The notes under the pieces: generated by a model
Seen by the model: the letters and a program-made list of their open reading frames with translations, nothing else
Databases searched by the model: none
Told to the model about the DNA's origin: nothing
Origin: Streptomyces sp. Je 1-79
Lineage (GTDB): Bacteria > Actinomycetota > Actinomycetes > Streptomycetales > Streptomycetaceae
Direction: 5' to 3'
Length of the DNA stretch: 64,000 nucleotides
NCBI RefSeq assembly: GCF_025195125.1
Contig: NZ_JAMGSL010000006.1
Span: 417,815 to 481,814, forward strand
Translations under genes and position numbers: made by a program
Shown: piece by piece, positions 40,131-48,315 of the stretch
Layout of the letters: the number at the start of each line of letters is the position of its first letter
How positions within the stretch are numbered: the stretch's first letter is position 1

Positions 40131-42236
40131 ATGCTGACGGGGATCGAGGAGGTCGACTGGGCCTCGCTGGGGCATGCCTACGGCCCGGCCGACGATGTAC
40201 CGGGGATGCTGCGCGGACTCGCCTCGCACGACCCCGCTGAGCGGGAACTCGCCCTCGACGGGATGTACGGCGCGGTGCACCACCAGGGCGACGTGTACGA
40301 CTCGACGCTCGCCTGCATCCCCTTCCTTCTCGAACTCGTCGCCGATCCGGAGGTCCAGGACCGGGGCGGCATCGTCGAGTTGCTCACCAGCGTCGGCGGG
40401 ATCGACCTGAGCGGCGAGGACGAGCTCGACGAACTCGACCCGGAAGACGAGGACTTCATCCCCGCCGCGAACTACGCGATGGCCGCCGCGGCGGTCGCCG
40501 CGGGCGCCGACGTCTTCCTCGGGCTCGTCGGCGACCCGGACGCCGAGGTGCGGCTCGCCGCGCCGTGCGCGCTCGCCTCGCTGCACCCCGACCCCGCCCG
40601 TGTCCTGACCCTGCTGCGGGAGCGGCTGACCGTCGAGCGCGACACGGAGGTACGGCTCGCCCTGGTGGAGGCCGTCGGGCGGATCGCGCGGCGGCACGAA
40701 TCGCTGCGGGACGAGACCGTCGACTGGCTCGGCTGGCTCACCCGCGCCGCCCAGGCCCCCGGGCTCCGGCTCGCGGCCCTCGCCCAGCTGGCCCGGTGCG
40801 CGCCGGGCGAGGTCCCCGACGACGTGGTCGAGCGGGTGACGCGGCTGCTCGACGAGGTGCGGACCGCGCCGCCCGAGCCGGCCGCCCCCGAGAACAGCCG
40901 GCCGTCCACGCCCACCCTCGCCGGGCAGGTACGCGATCTCTTCGAGGAGCGCTCCACCGGCCGCCCGACCCCGTGGACCGACGAGCTGATGCGCACCCTG
41001 CACACCGCGCTCGACGACCGCGTCGAGGACCGGATCGCGCTGATCCTCGCCCAGCTGCGCAGCCCCGACCGCTGCCAGCGCGCGGACGCGATCTGGCTGT
41101 GCGGGGGGCTGATACGGGTCTGGCGCGGGGGGTACGAGGAGGTGGTGCGGCTGATCGGGACACAGCTCGCCGACCCCGAGCCGCGGCTGCGTGAGGCAGC
41201 CACCTCGTTTCTGGAGGGGCTCTTCGAACTCACCGGTCCCGCGGCCGACGCGCTCGCGGCGCGGCTCGCCACGCGCCCCGGCCGGCCCGAGCGCCCCGAG
41301 TGGGCGGAGCGGCCGGAGGGAACGCCGGGGGCGCCGGACGCGCGCGCGAGAGCGCTGCTCGCCCTCGCCCGCTCCGGGGACGCCCGGGCCGTGCCGATGC
41401 TGGCCCGCGCCCTGGTGGAGCCGGACGTCCGGCGCGATCTGCTGTACGCCGTCCCCACCCTGGGGCCGGCCGCGGCACCGCTCGCGCCCCTGCTGCGGCG
41501 CCGGCTGGCCCGCGTGGAGCTGGACGACCGGCTCTACGAGCACGCGGCGCCGCTCCTGTTCGCCCTGGCCTCGGTCCGGGGCGTGCAGGCCCTGCCCGAA
41601 GTGCTGCGGGTCCTGCGCGGGGCGCCGTCGAACCGGCGGGACTGGGTGCAGGAGGCGGCGCTGCGGGCGCTGGCCGCCTTCGGGCCCGCCGCGCGGGCGG
41701 CGGTCCCGGACGCGCGGGCCCTGCTGAACAGCGAGGCGGCCGCGGTCTCCGCGCAGGCGGCGCTCACGCTGTGGTCGGTCGAGGGCGACCGCGACGCCGT
41801 GCTGCCCACCCTGGCGGCCTGGCTGGGACCGGACGCCACGGCTCCGGACCGGTGTGCGGCGGCCCGCGCCCTGGGCGCGATCGGCCCGGCCGCGAAGAGC
41901 AGCGCGCCCGCCCTGCTCCCCGGCCTCGCGGCACGTGACCTGTGGGTGCGGGTGCGCAGCGCCGCGGCCCTGTGGCGGGTGTCCGGCGACGCGTCGTCGG
42001 CGCTGCCGGTGCTGCTGACCGCATGGGAGGAGAACCGGCACGCGCGCGTGGACATCGCGGAGTGCCTGGCGGAGATGGGGCCGGAGGCGGTGGAGGCGCG
42101 GTGGGTGATCGACAGGGAGCTGTCCCGGCGTCGGCGCCACAACGTGCGCGAGAGCGGCTACAGCACGCATGACATCCACGAGGACGAGAAGCTGCTGACC
42201 TTCTGCCGTGCCGCGATCGACCGGATGGAGCGCTAG
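40131..42236 (+). CDS. HEAT-repeat protein
   Basis: A 701-aa all-helical protein with no signal peptide or membrane segment. HEAT/armadillo-type units recur throughout (DPDAEVRLAAPCALASL; DTEVRLALVEAVGRIARRHESL; AVPMLARALVEPDVRRDLLYAVPTLG; WVRVRSAAALWRVSGDASSALPVLL). An acidic patch (EDELDELDPEDEDF, residues about 98-111) interrupts the first units. Such scaffolds bind partners; no enzyme motif is seen. The ATG at 40131 is preceded by GGGGAAGG at 10 nt. Its neighbours give no functional hint. Confidence 0.8.
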   Translation: MLTGIEEVDWASLGHAYGPADDVPGMLRGLASHDPAERELALDGMYGAVHHQGDVYDSTLACIPFLLELVADPEVQDRGGIVELLTSVGGIDLSGEDELDELDPEDEDFIPAANYAMAAAAVAAGADVFLGLVGDPDAEVRLAAPCALASLHPDPARVLTLLRERLTVERDTEVRLALVEAVGRIARRHESLRDETVDWLGWLTRAAQAPGLRLAALAQLARCAPGEVPDDVVERVTRLLDEVRTAPPEPAAPENSRPSTPTLAGQVRDLFEERSTGRPTPWTDELMRTLHTALDDRVEDRIALILAQLRSPDRCQRADAIWLCGGLIRVWRGGYEEVVRLIGTQLADPEPRLREAATSFLEGLFELTGPAADALAARLATRPGRPERPEWAERPEGTPGAPDARARALLALARSGDARAVPMLARALVEPDVRRDLLYAVPTLGPAAAPLAPLLRRRLARVELDDRLYEHAAPLLFALASVRGVQALPEVLRVLRGAPSNRRDWVQEAALRALAAFGPAARAAVPDARALLNSEAAAVSAQAALTLWSVEGDRDAVLPTLAAWLGPDATAPDRCAAARALGAIGPAAKSSAPALLPGLAARDLWVRVRSAAALWRVSGDASSALPVLLTAWEENRHARVDIAECLAEMGPEAVEARWVIDRELSRRRRHNVRESGYSTHDIHEDEKLLTFCRAAIDRMER

Positions 42237-42290
42237 AGAACCAGACCGCCTTCGGGGTCCGGTGCGCTTCGACGGGTCGACAAAAAGGAC

Positions 42291-42326
42291 TTCCCTACGA
42301 ATAAGGTCTATGGGAAGGCTTCCCCT
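42291..42326. promoter_or_regulatory. Inverted repeats upstream of the lipoprotein gene
   Basis: CTTCCCTA, then 11 bases, then TATGGGAAG, followed directly by a second overlapping palindrome GGGAAG-G-CTTCCC (42312-42324). The region from about 42280 is A/T-richer than its surroundings and precedes the start by about 50 bp. It is a candidate operator for the lipoprotein/kinase pair. Confidence 0.45.
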
Positions 42327-42373
42327 CGCCGACCCGGCGGGGAGGTGAGGACCCCGCACCCCGGAGGAGCAGC

Positions 42374-43159
42374 GTGAGACCGCGCGGACGGCCGCTCGTC
42401 GCCGCCGTGGCCCTGGCCGCGGCGGCGCCGCTCGTGCTCTCCGGCTGCGGTGCGGAGGGCGGGCTGAAGAGCGCCGGCCCCACGCCCACCGCCGTCGGCC
42501 CCGTCCGCCTCTGGCCTTCCCTGCCGCCCGCGACGGCGCCGCCCCTCGACTACGGCGAGACCGACACCGAGTCCGTCCCCGGCATCGGGGTCCCTGACAA
42601 CGACGTCCACCGGGTGGACGCCGTCGCCGTGGTCCGGGCCGAGGTGAAGGCCCACCCCGACACGTACTCCGGCCCCGACGGCATGTACCAGGAGACGGCC
42701 CGGCAGATCGGCCGGTGCACCACGGAGCCCGCGAAGTGCCCGGTCATGCGGCCGTACTACCGCGATCTGACCGGCAACGGCCGGGACGAGCTGATCGTCG
42801 GCATCCGGATGCCCGACCAGCAGGTGGCCGTGCGGGTCTACCTCGCCGAGAACGACGGGCTCACCCGGATCATGTCCACCGTCGACCAGGTGATCAGCGT
42901 GGAGCTGGCGGGCCGGGACATCGTCGTACGGGCCTCGTCGGCCGGGATCCCGGGGTACGAGTACCGCACCGCCTGGTCCTGGGACGAGCAGCAGGGCGCG
43001 ATGCTGCCGGCCCGGGACGAGATCGTCCGCGTCAAGCCGCCGGGGCCGACCGCCTCGCCGGCCCCGCAGCCGCGTCTCGTCGAGCCGACGCCCACGCCCG
43101 GACCGGCCTCCTCCCCCACGCCCTCCGACACCGACGACGTCTTCGGAGAGGCCCCGTGA
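42374..43159 (+). CDS. Lipoprotein preceding a sensor kinase
   Basis: A 261-aa lipoprotein. The GTG start follows GGAGGAGCAGC. The signal peptide RPRGRPLVAAVALAAAAPLVLSGC ends in the lipobox LSGC. The mature part has a Pro-rich linker, a folded core with NGRDELIVGIRMPDQQVAVRVYLAENDGL and a Pro/Thr-rich tail. No enzyme motif is present. The stop overlaps the kinase start by four bases, so the two are a unit; the lipoprotein may modulate the kinase, as the CseA lipoprotein does in the cse system, which is an analogy only. Confidence 0.78.
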   Translation: MRPRGRPLVAAVALAAAAPLVLSGCGAEGGLKSAGPTPTAVGPVRLWPSLPPATAPPLDYGETDTESVPGIGVPDNDVHRVDAVAVVRAEVKAHPDTYSGPDGMYQETARQIGRCTTEPAKCPVMRPYYRDLTGNGRDELIVGIRMPDQQVAVRVYLAENDGLTRIMSTVDQVISVELAGRDIVVRASSAGIPGYEYRTAWSWDEQQGAMLPARDEIVRVKPPGPTASPAPQPRLVEPTPTPGPASSPTPSDTDDVFGEAP

Positions 43160-44439
43160 CCGCGCGCCGCCGGCTGCCCCGGCTGCCCGCCTGGACCGCG
43201 TCGCTCACCTGGAAGTCCGCGGTCTTCATCACCGTCATGTGCTGCGCCCTGGCGGCGCTGCTCGGCGCCCTGGTCCATGTGTCCGTGTCCCGGCAGACCG
43301 TCGACGACTTCCGCGAGCGGGCGCTGACCCGGCTCACCACCGCCTCCCGGGAGTACGAGGCGGGCGAGCCGCTCCCCCGGGCCGCGGGGATCGACCCCGA
43401 GGAGCTGCCGGACGAACTGCGCGCGCTCGCCCTCCGGGGTGAGCGCGGCACGGTGGTCGGGGACCACGACGGCCGGCCGGTGATGTGGGCGGCGGGACCG
43501 GCCGACGGCCGCGCCCTCGCGGTGCGGGTCGACTACTCCACCGGCGCGGAGATCATCGACGGCCTCGACCGGTCGATCCTGGGCTCCTCGGTCCTCGCGA
43601 TCGGGGCGACGCTGCTCGTGGGCGCGTTCGCGGTCACCCGGGTCACACGGCGGCTGCATCAGACGGCCCAGGTCGCCCGGCGGATCAGCGCGGGCGACCT
43701 CGACGCGCGCGTCGACGACCCCCGTACGAAGGACCCGGCGCGACCGCAGGACGAGGTGGCCACGGTCTCCGGGGCGCTGGACACGATGGCCTCCTCGCTC
43801 CAGCGCAAGCTGGAGACCGAGCAGCGCTTCACGGCGGACGTGGCCCATGAGCTGCGCACCCCGCTGACGGGCCTGTCGGCCGCCGCCGAACTGCTGCCGG
43901 AGGGGCGGCCGTCGGAGCTGGTGCGGGACCGGGTGAAGGCGATGCGGGGGCTGACGGAGGACCTGCTGGAGATCTCCCGGCTCGACGCCCGCAACGAGAC
44001 CGTCGACCTCGCGGTGCACGATCTCGCCCCGCTCGCCCGGGGGGTGGTACGGGCGTCCGGGACCGGGACGGAGGTGCGGGTCGTCCGGGACGCGACGGTC
44101 GAGACGGACCGGCGGCGCCTGGAGCGGGTGCTCGGCAACCTCGTCGCCAACGCGCACCGGCACGGCGCCCCGCCGGTCGTCCTGACCGTGGACGGCGCCG
44201 TCGTCACGGTGCGGGACCACGGCCCGGGATATCCGGAGTACCTGCTCGCTTCCGGGCCGCAGCGGTTCCGTACCGAGAGCGGCGGCAAGGGGCACGGGCT
44301 CGGGCTGACGATCGCGGTCGGGCAGGCCGAAGTGATCGGTGCGGAGCTGGTCTTCGCCGCCGCGCCGGACGGCGGCGCCGAGGCGCGGCTCACGCTGCCG
44401 GAGTACGTGCGGTTCACGGGCGGAACGCTCGCGCCCTGA
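43156..44439 (+). CDS. Sensor histidine kinase without adjacent response regulator
   Basis: A 427-aa kinase. Two membrane helices (residues about 20-42, SAVFITVMCCALAALLGALV, and about 140-160, ILGSSVLAIGATLLVGAFAV) flank a short extracellular sensor region. HAMP follows, then the phospho-acceptor His231 in FTADVAHELRTPLTG. The ATPase has N box NLVANAHRHG, DHGPGYP and GKGHGLGLTI. The sensor part is about 95 residues. The GTG start overlaps the lipoprotein stop. No response-regulator gene is next to it, so its partner is elsewhere. Confidence 0.9.
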   Translation: MTARRRLPRLPAWTASLTWKSAVFITVMCCALAALLGALVHVSVSRQTVDDFRERALTRLTTASREYEAGEPLPRAAGIDPEELPDELRALALRGERGTVVGDHDGRPVMWAAGPADGRALAVRVDYSTGAEIIDGLDRSILGSSVLAIGATLLVGAFAVTRVTRRLHQTAQVARRISAGDLDARVDDPRTKDPARPQDEVATVSGALDTMASSLQRKLETEQRFTADVAHELRTPLTGLSAAAELLPEGRPSELVRDRVKAMRGLTEDLLEISRLDARNETVDLAVHDLAPLARGVVRASGTGTEVRVVRDATVETDRRRLERVLGNLVANAHRHGAPPVVLTVDGAVVTVRDHGPGYPEYLLASGPQRFRTESGGKGHGLGLTIAVGQAEVIGAELVFAAAPDGGAEARLTLPEYVRFTGGTLAP

Positions 44440-44460
44440 CGGCAACGGCACACCGCCACA

Positions 44461-44501
44461 CATAAGGGATATAAGCCATATAGCTTGCTACGTTGCGCAC
44501 C
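44461..44501 (+). promoter_or_regulatory. AT-rich promoter region of the SEDS/PBP operon
   Basis: CATAAGGGATATAAGCCATA (44461-44480) then TAGCTTGCTACGTT is the AT-richest stretch nearby, and contains the imperfect inverted repeat AAGC-CATATA-GCTT. TACGTT (44489-44494) stands seven bases before the ATG, with no Shine-Dalgarno, suggesting a leaderless transcript. The -35 region is unclear. Confidence 0.45.
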
Positions 44502-45881
44502 ATGACCGCAACGACGGCGGACGCTCCCCCGCCCGGGCTACGCATCCCGAAGCGCCGCGGCGTGGAACTCTCCCTCCTCGTCTGCGCCGTCCTCATCTCC
44601 GTCCTCGGCTACGCCGGTGTGGGCCTGGCCAGATCCGGCGCCGTGCCGCCGGACGCGCTGCGTCACGGGGCCGGTCTCGGCGGCCTCGCGCTCCTCGCCC
44701 ATCTCGCCGTACGGTTCCGCGCGCCGTACGCGGATCCGCTGCTGCTGCCGATCGCGGTCCTGCTCAACGGCCTCGGCCTGGTGCTGATCCACCGGCTGGA
44801 CCTGGAGACGCCGAGGGACCAGGCGGCCTTCACCCAGCTGGTCTGGTCGGCGCTCGGGGTGGCCCTCTTCAGCGCGGCCGTCGTGCTGCTGCGCGACCAC
44901 CGGGTGCTCCAGCGGTACGCGTACCTCTCGATGGCCAGCGCCCTGTTCCTGATGCTCGTACCGATCTTCTTCCCGGCGGTGAACGGGGCCAAGATCTGGA
45001 TCCGGATCGGCGGACTCTCCTTCCAGCCGGGCGAGTTCGCCAAGATCCTGCTCGCGGTCTTCTTCGCCGCGTACCTGGCCGCCAACCGCAACGCGCTGGC
45101 GTACACCGGCCGCAGGATCTGGCGGCTCCAGCTGCCGACCGGGCGGGTGCTCGGGCCGATCGTGGCGATCTGGGTGCTGAGCGTGGGCGTGCTGGTCCTG
45201 GAGCGGGACCTCGGCACCTCACTGCTCTTCTTCGGACTCTTCGTGATCATGCTGTACGTGGCGACGGGCCGTACCGGCTGGATCGCGGTCGGGCTGGTCC
45301 TGGCCGGCGTCGGGGCGTTCGCGGTCGGCTCGCTCGAACCGCACGTCCACAGCCGCGTCGAGGACTGGCTGAACCCGTACGCCTCCATCGAGGCGGGCGA
45401 CGGGCCGAGCCAGCTCGCGCAGTCGCTGTTCTCCTTCGCCGCGGGCGGGATGCTCGGCACGGGGCTCGGCCTCGGGCACTCGATCCTCATCGGCTTCGCC
45501 GCCAAGTCCGACTTCATCCTCGCGACGGCGGGCGAGGAGCTCGGCCTGGTCGGACTCACCGCCCTGTTCCTGCTGTACGCGCTGCTCGTCGCGCGCGGCT
45601 ACCGGGCCGGGCTCGCCCTGCGCGACCCCTTCGGGCGGCTGCTCGCGACCGGCCTCGCCTCGATCCTGGCGCTCCAGGTCTTCGTCATCGCCGGAGGGGT
45701 GATGGGGCTGATCCCGCTGACCGGCATGGCGATGCCGTTCCTGGCGCAGGGCGGCTCGTCCGTCGTCACCAACTGGGTGATCGTGGCCCTGCTGATCCGC
45801 GTCAGCGACTCGGCCCGGGCGCCGCGCCCGGAGACGGTCGAGCCCGGCGTCATCGCACCCGTCGTGGAGGACGTCCGGTGA
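44502..45881 (+). CDS. FtsW/RodA/SpoVE-family SEDS peptidoglycan polymerase
   Basis: A 459-aa integral membrane protein of about ten helices. Typical SEDS features are LLPIAVLLNGLGLVLIHRLD, AKIWIRIGGLSFQPGEFAKILLAVFFAAYLA, VLERDLGTSLLFFGLF, the conserved DGPSQLAQSLFSFAAGGMLGTGLGLGHS loop and FVIAGGVMGLIPLTGMAMPFLAQGGSS. It is a glycosyltransferase that polymerises lipid II with a class B PBP, here the next gene, whose GTG overlaps this stop by four bases. Because Streptomyces uses several SEDS/PBP pairs, its role in division, elongation or sporulation cannot be told. Confidence 0.93.
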   Translation: MTATTADAPPPGLRIPKRRGVELSLLVCAVLISVLGYAGVGLARSGAVPPDALRHGAGLGGLALLAHLAVRFRAPYADPLLLPIAVLLNGLGLVLIHRLDLETPRDQAAFTQLVWSALGVALFSAAVVLLRDHRVLQRYAYLSMASALFLMLVPIFFPAVNGAKIWIRIGGLSFQPGEFAKILLAVFFAAYLAANRNALAYTGRRIWRLQLPTGRVLGPIVAIWVLSVGVLVLERDLGTSLLFFGLFVIMLYVATGRTGWIAVGLVLAGVGAFAVGSLEPHVHSRVEDWLNPYASIEAGDGPSQLAQSLFSFAAGGMLGTGLGLGHSILIGFAAKSDFILATAGEELGLVGLTALFLLYALLVARGYRAGLALRDPFGRLLATGLASILALQVFVIAGGVMGLIPLTGMAMPFLAQGGSSVVTNWVIVALLIRVSDSARAPRPETVEPGVIAPVVEDVR

Positions 45882-47347
45882 TCCCGTACATCCGGCGGGC
45901 GGCCGGGCTCTGTCTCGTCCTGCTCGTGGCGCTGCTCGTCAACGCGGCGCGGGTGATGGTCTTCGAGTCCGGGTCGCTGGACGAGAACCCGGCCAACCGG
46001 CGGGTGGCGATCACCCGCTGGGGCGAGCCGCGCGGCGAGATCGTGGTCGACGGGCGGCCGGTGACCGGCTCGCGGGACAGCGGCCAGCAGCTGCGCTACG
46101 AACGGACCTACAAGCAGGGTCCGTTGTACGCGCCGGTGACCGGCTACGCCTCGCAGACGTACGGCACGACCCTCGTCGAGCACGCCGAGGACTCCATCCT
46201 GGCCGGCACGGACCCGATGCTGGCGCCGCTGCCGTTCTGGAACGACGTCGGCCGGGGGCCGCTGCCCGGCGGCGACGTGGTGACGACGATCCGGGCGTCC
46301 ATGCAGGAGGCCGCCTACCGGGGACTCGGCGGGAAGCGGGGTGCGGTGGCGGCGATCGAGCCGTCCAGCGGGCGGATCCTCGCGCTGGTCTCCTCGCCCT
46401 CGTACGATCCGGCGCTGCTGTCCGGGACGGGGCCCGCGGTCAAGGGCGACTGGGCCCGGCTGAACTCCTCGCCGAACCAGCCGATGCTGAACCGGGCGAT
46501 CCGCCAGACGTATCCGCCCGGCTCCACGTTCAAGATCGTGACGGCGGCGGCCGCGCTGGACGCGGGCGTGGTGACGGACGTCGGGCGGCCGACGGACACC
46601 CCGGACCCGTTCGTGCTGCCGGGGACACGGCAGGTGCTGCCGAACGCGGCCACGGGGTGCGGCGACGCGTCCCTCGCGTACGCGATCCAGTGGTCGTGCA
46701 ACACGGTGATGGCGGGGCTCGGGGTGGAGGTGGGGCTCTCCGGGATGGTGGACGCGGTGGAGCGGTTCGGCTTCAACGACACGGGGCTCTCGATCCCGTC
46801 CTGGGTCGCGAAGTCCAACTTCGACCGGGAGATGAGCGACGACCAGCTGGCCCTGTCGTCCATCGGCCAGTTCGACACGACGGCGACCCCCTTGCAGATG
46901 GCGCTGGTGGCGGCGGCGGTCGCCAACAACGGGGAGATCGCCCACCCGTACCTGGTGGAGCGGACGACGACCGCGGGCGGTACGACGGTGGACGTGACGG
47001 GCCGGCGCAGCTACCGCCAGGCGATGCGCCCCTCGACCGCGACCCAGCTCCAGCGGCTGATGGTCAGGGCGGTCGAGGAGGGCACGGGCACCAACGCGGC
47101 GATCCCGGGGGCGACGGTCGGTGGCAAGACCGGCACGGCGCAGCACGGCCTGGGCAACGTGGGAACGCCGTACGCCTGGTTCATCGCCTGGGCGCAGGCG
47201 GCGGACGCGGCCCAGCCTGCGGTGGCGGTCGCGGTCGTCGTCGAGGACGCGGAGGCCAGGCGTACGGAGATCAGCGGCGGCGGCAGCGCGGCGCCGATCG
47301 CCCGCGCCGTGATGGAGGAGGCGCTGCGGCTCCGGGACGCCGGCTGA
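45878..47347 (+). CDS. Class B penicillin-binding protein (PbpA-like)
   Basis: A 489-aa transpeptidase. One N-terminal membrane helix (residues 5-25), a dimerisation region, then the transpeptidase with Ser216 in PPGSTFKIV (SxxK), SCN in IQWSCNTVM (SxN) and GKTGTAQ (KTG). The short length and the NRRVAITRWGEPRGEIVVDGRPVTGS start resemble actinobacterial PbpA. It works with the SEDS protein encoded immediately upstream to make and cross-link peptidoglycan. GTG start, overlap GTGA. Confidence 0.93.
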   Translation: MIPYIRRAAGLCLVLLVALLVNAARVMVFESGSLDENPANRRVAITRWGEPRGEIVVDGRPVTGSRDSGQQLRYERTYKQGPLYAPVTGYASQTYGTTLVEHAEDSILAGTDPMLAPLPFWNDVGRGPLPGGDVVTTIRASMQEAAYRGLGGKRGAVAAIEPSSGRILALVSSPSYDPALLSGTGPAVKGDWARLNSSPNQPMLNRAIRQTYPPGSTFKIVTAAAALDAGVVTDVGRPTDTPDPFVLPGTRQVLPNAATGCGDASLAYAIQWSCNTVMAGLGVEVGLSGMVDAVERFGFNDTGLSIPSWVAKSNFDREMSDDQLALSSIGQFDTTATPLQMALVAAAVANNGEIAHPYLVERTTTAGGTTVDVTGRRSYRQAMRPSTATQLQRLMVRAVEEGTGTNAAIPGATVGGKTGTAQHGLGNVGTPYAWFIAWAQAADAAQPAVAVAVVVEDAEARRTEISGGGSAAPIARAVMEEALRLRDAG

Positions 47348-47354
47348 GCGGCCG

Positions 47355-47419
47355 GCCGATCGGCTCGCGGATCTCGGCGCGCTGAGGGGCTAGCCGATCG
47401 GCTTGCGGATCTCGGCGCG
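47355..47419. repeat. 27-bp direct repeat after the membrane-protein gene, 38-bp offset
   Basis: 47355-47381 and 47393-47419 match at 26 of 27 positions (core GCCGATCGGCT, then GCGGATCTCGGCGCG). The right copy is the last nine codons of the minus-strand gene (RAEIRKPIG); the left copy lies beyond its stop and would read RAEIREPIG. It sits between two converging genes. Confidence 0.9.
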
Positions 47420-48259
47420 GATCTTGGCCGTGGTCTCGGCGAGTTCGACCAGGTCGATGTCCTTCGGGTCGGCGGTCGCCGACTCGGGGGTGACGAGGGC
47501 GACGGCGGCCGCGGTGTTGTCGTCGCCCCAGGCGCACATGGGGAGCGTCGTCGTGGCGAGGCCGTCCTTCGACGTGGTGACCTGACAGCTGACGGTCACC
47601 CCGTACCCGGCGGGGGTGAACTCCCTGGGCCGGACGACGAGCGTGGAGCCCTTCTCCGTGGCGGCGCCCCTGAGGATGGACGAACGGGTGGACTCGGCGT
47701 TCTTGATGCGCCCGTGCATACCGGAGACGACGAGGGCGGACCCGTCCTTGCCGCTGTACTGCCCGACGGCCGCCTCGGCGTCCTTCACGGTGAGATCGGG
47801 AGCGTCCTCGATCTCCTTGCCCTCGGTCTCGGAGAGGTCGGAGACCAGCGTGTACTCGCCGGCGAGGAGCGTCTTGGGGACGACGAGCTTGTGCGTCGCG
47901 TCGGGGAAGGAGCCGGTGGCGCCGGAGAGCCCGGCCTTCGCCGCGTACCCGAGACCGCCGACCAGGACCAGGGACCCGAGGACGATGGCGACGATCGCCC
48001 CCGCCGAGAGCCCCTTCTTCGGCGGCGGCCCCATGGGCGGCTGCCCCCAGGCCCCGGCGCCCGGCCCCTGGTACTGCGGCGGAACACCCTGCGGAGGAAC
48101 ACCGTGCGGAGGGAAGCCCTGCGGGGGAACGCCCTGCGGGGGGACGCCCTGCGCGGGATACCCCTGCGGAGCGCCGAACGCGCCGGGCTGCTGCGGGGGC
48201 GGCACGGGCCCGCCGTACGGGTGGTGGGGTGGCTGGCTCGGCGATGGCGGCATGGTCAT
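47390..48259 (-). CDS. Membrane-anchored Pro-rich protein with extracytoplasmic domain
   Basis: A 289-aa protein. The first 75 residues are a cytoplasmic Pro/Gly/Gln-rich segment with repeated GVPPQ pentapeptides. One membrane helix follows (SAGAIVAIVLGSLVLVGGLGYA, about residues 80-102), then an extracytoplasmic domain of about 190 residues with two cysteines (VSCQVTT, PMCAWGDD) probably linked by a disulfide. This is a common actinobacterial layout of unknown function. The start is the ATG at 48259, with another in-frame ATG at 48253. Its last codons are duplicated just downstream. Confidence 0.7.
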   Translation of the reverse strand: MTMPPSPSQPPHHPYGGPVPPPQQPGAFGAPQGYPAQGVPPQGVPPQGFPPHGVPPQGVPPQYQGPGAGAWGQPPMGPPPKKGLSAGAIVAIVLGSLVLVGGLGYAAKAGLSGATGSFPDATHKLVVPKTLLAGEYTLVSDLSETEGKEIEDAPDLTVKDAEAAVGQYSGKDGSALVVSGMHGRIKNAESTRSSILRGAATEKGSTLVVRPREFTPAGYGVTVSCQVTTSKDGLATTTLPMCAWGDDNTAAAVALVTPESATADPKDIDLVELAETTAKIRAEIRKPIG

Positions 48260-48315
48260 GCCGGGCACGCTACGTGACGCGTATGGACTCCCGTGGCCCG
48301 GGGCCGCCCCGACGC

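Noticed and set aside
44339..47347. 1002-codon frame across the SEDS/PBP region
   Set aside because: Two shorter frames with complete SEDS and PBP motifs and proper overlaps explain the region. The distal part of the long frame is simply the PBP gene.
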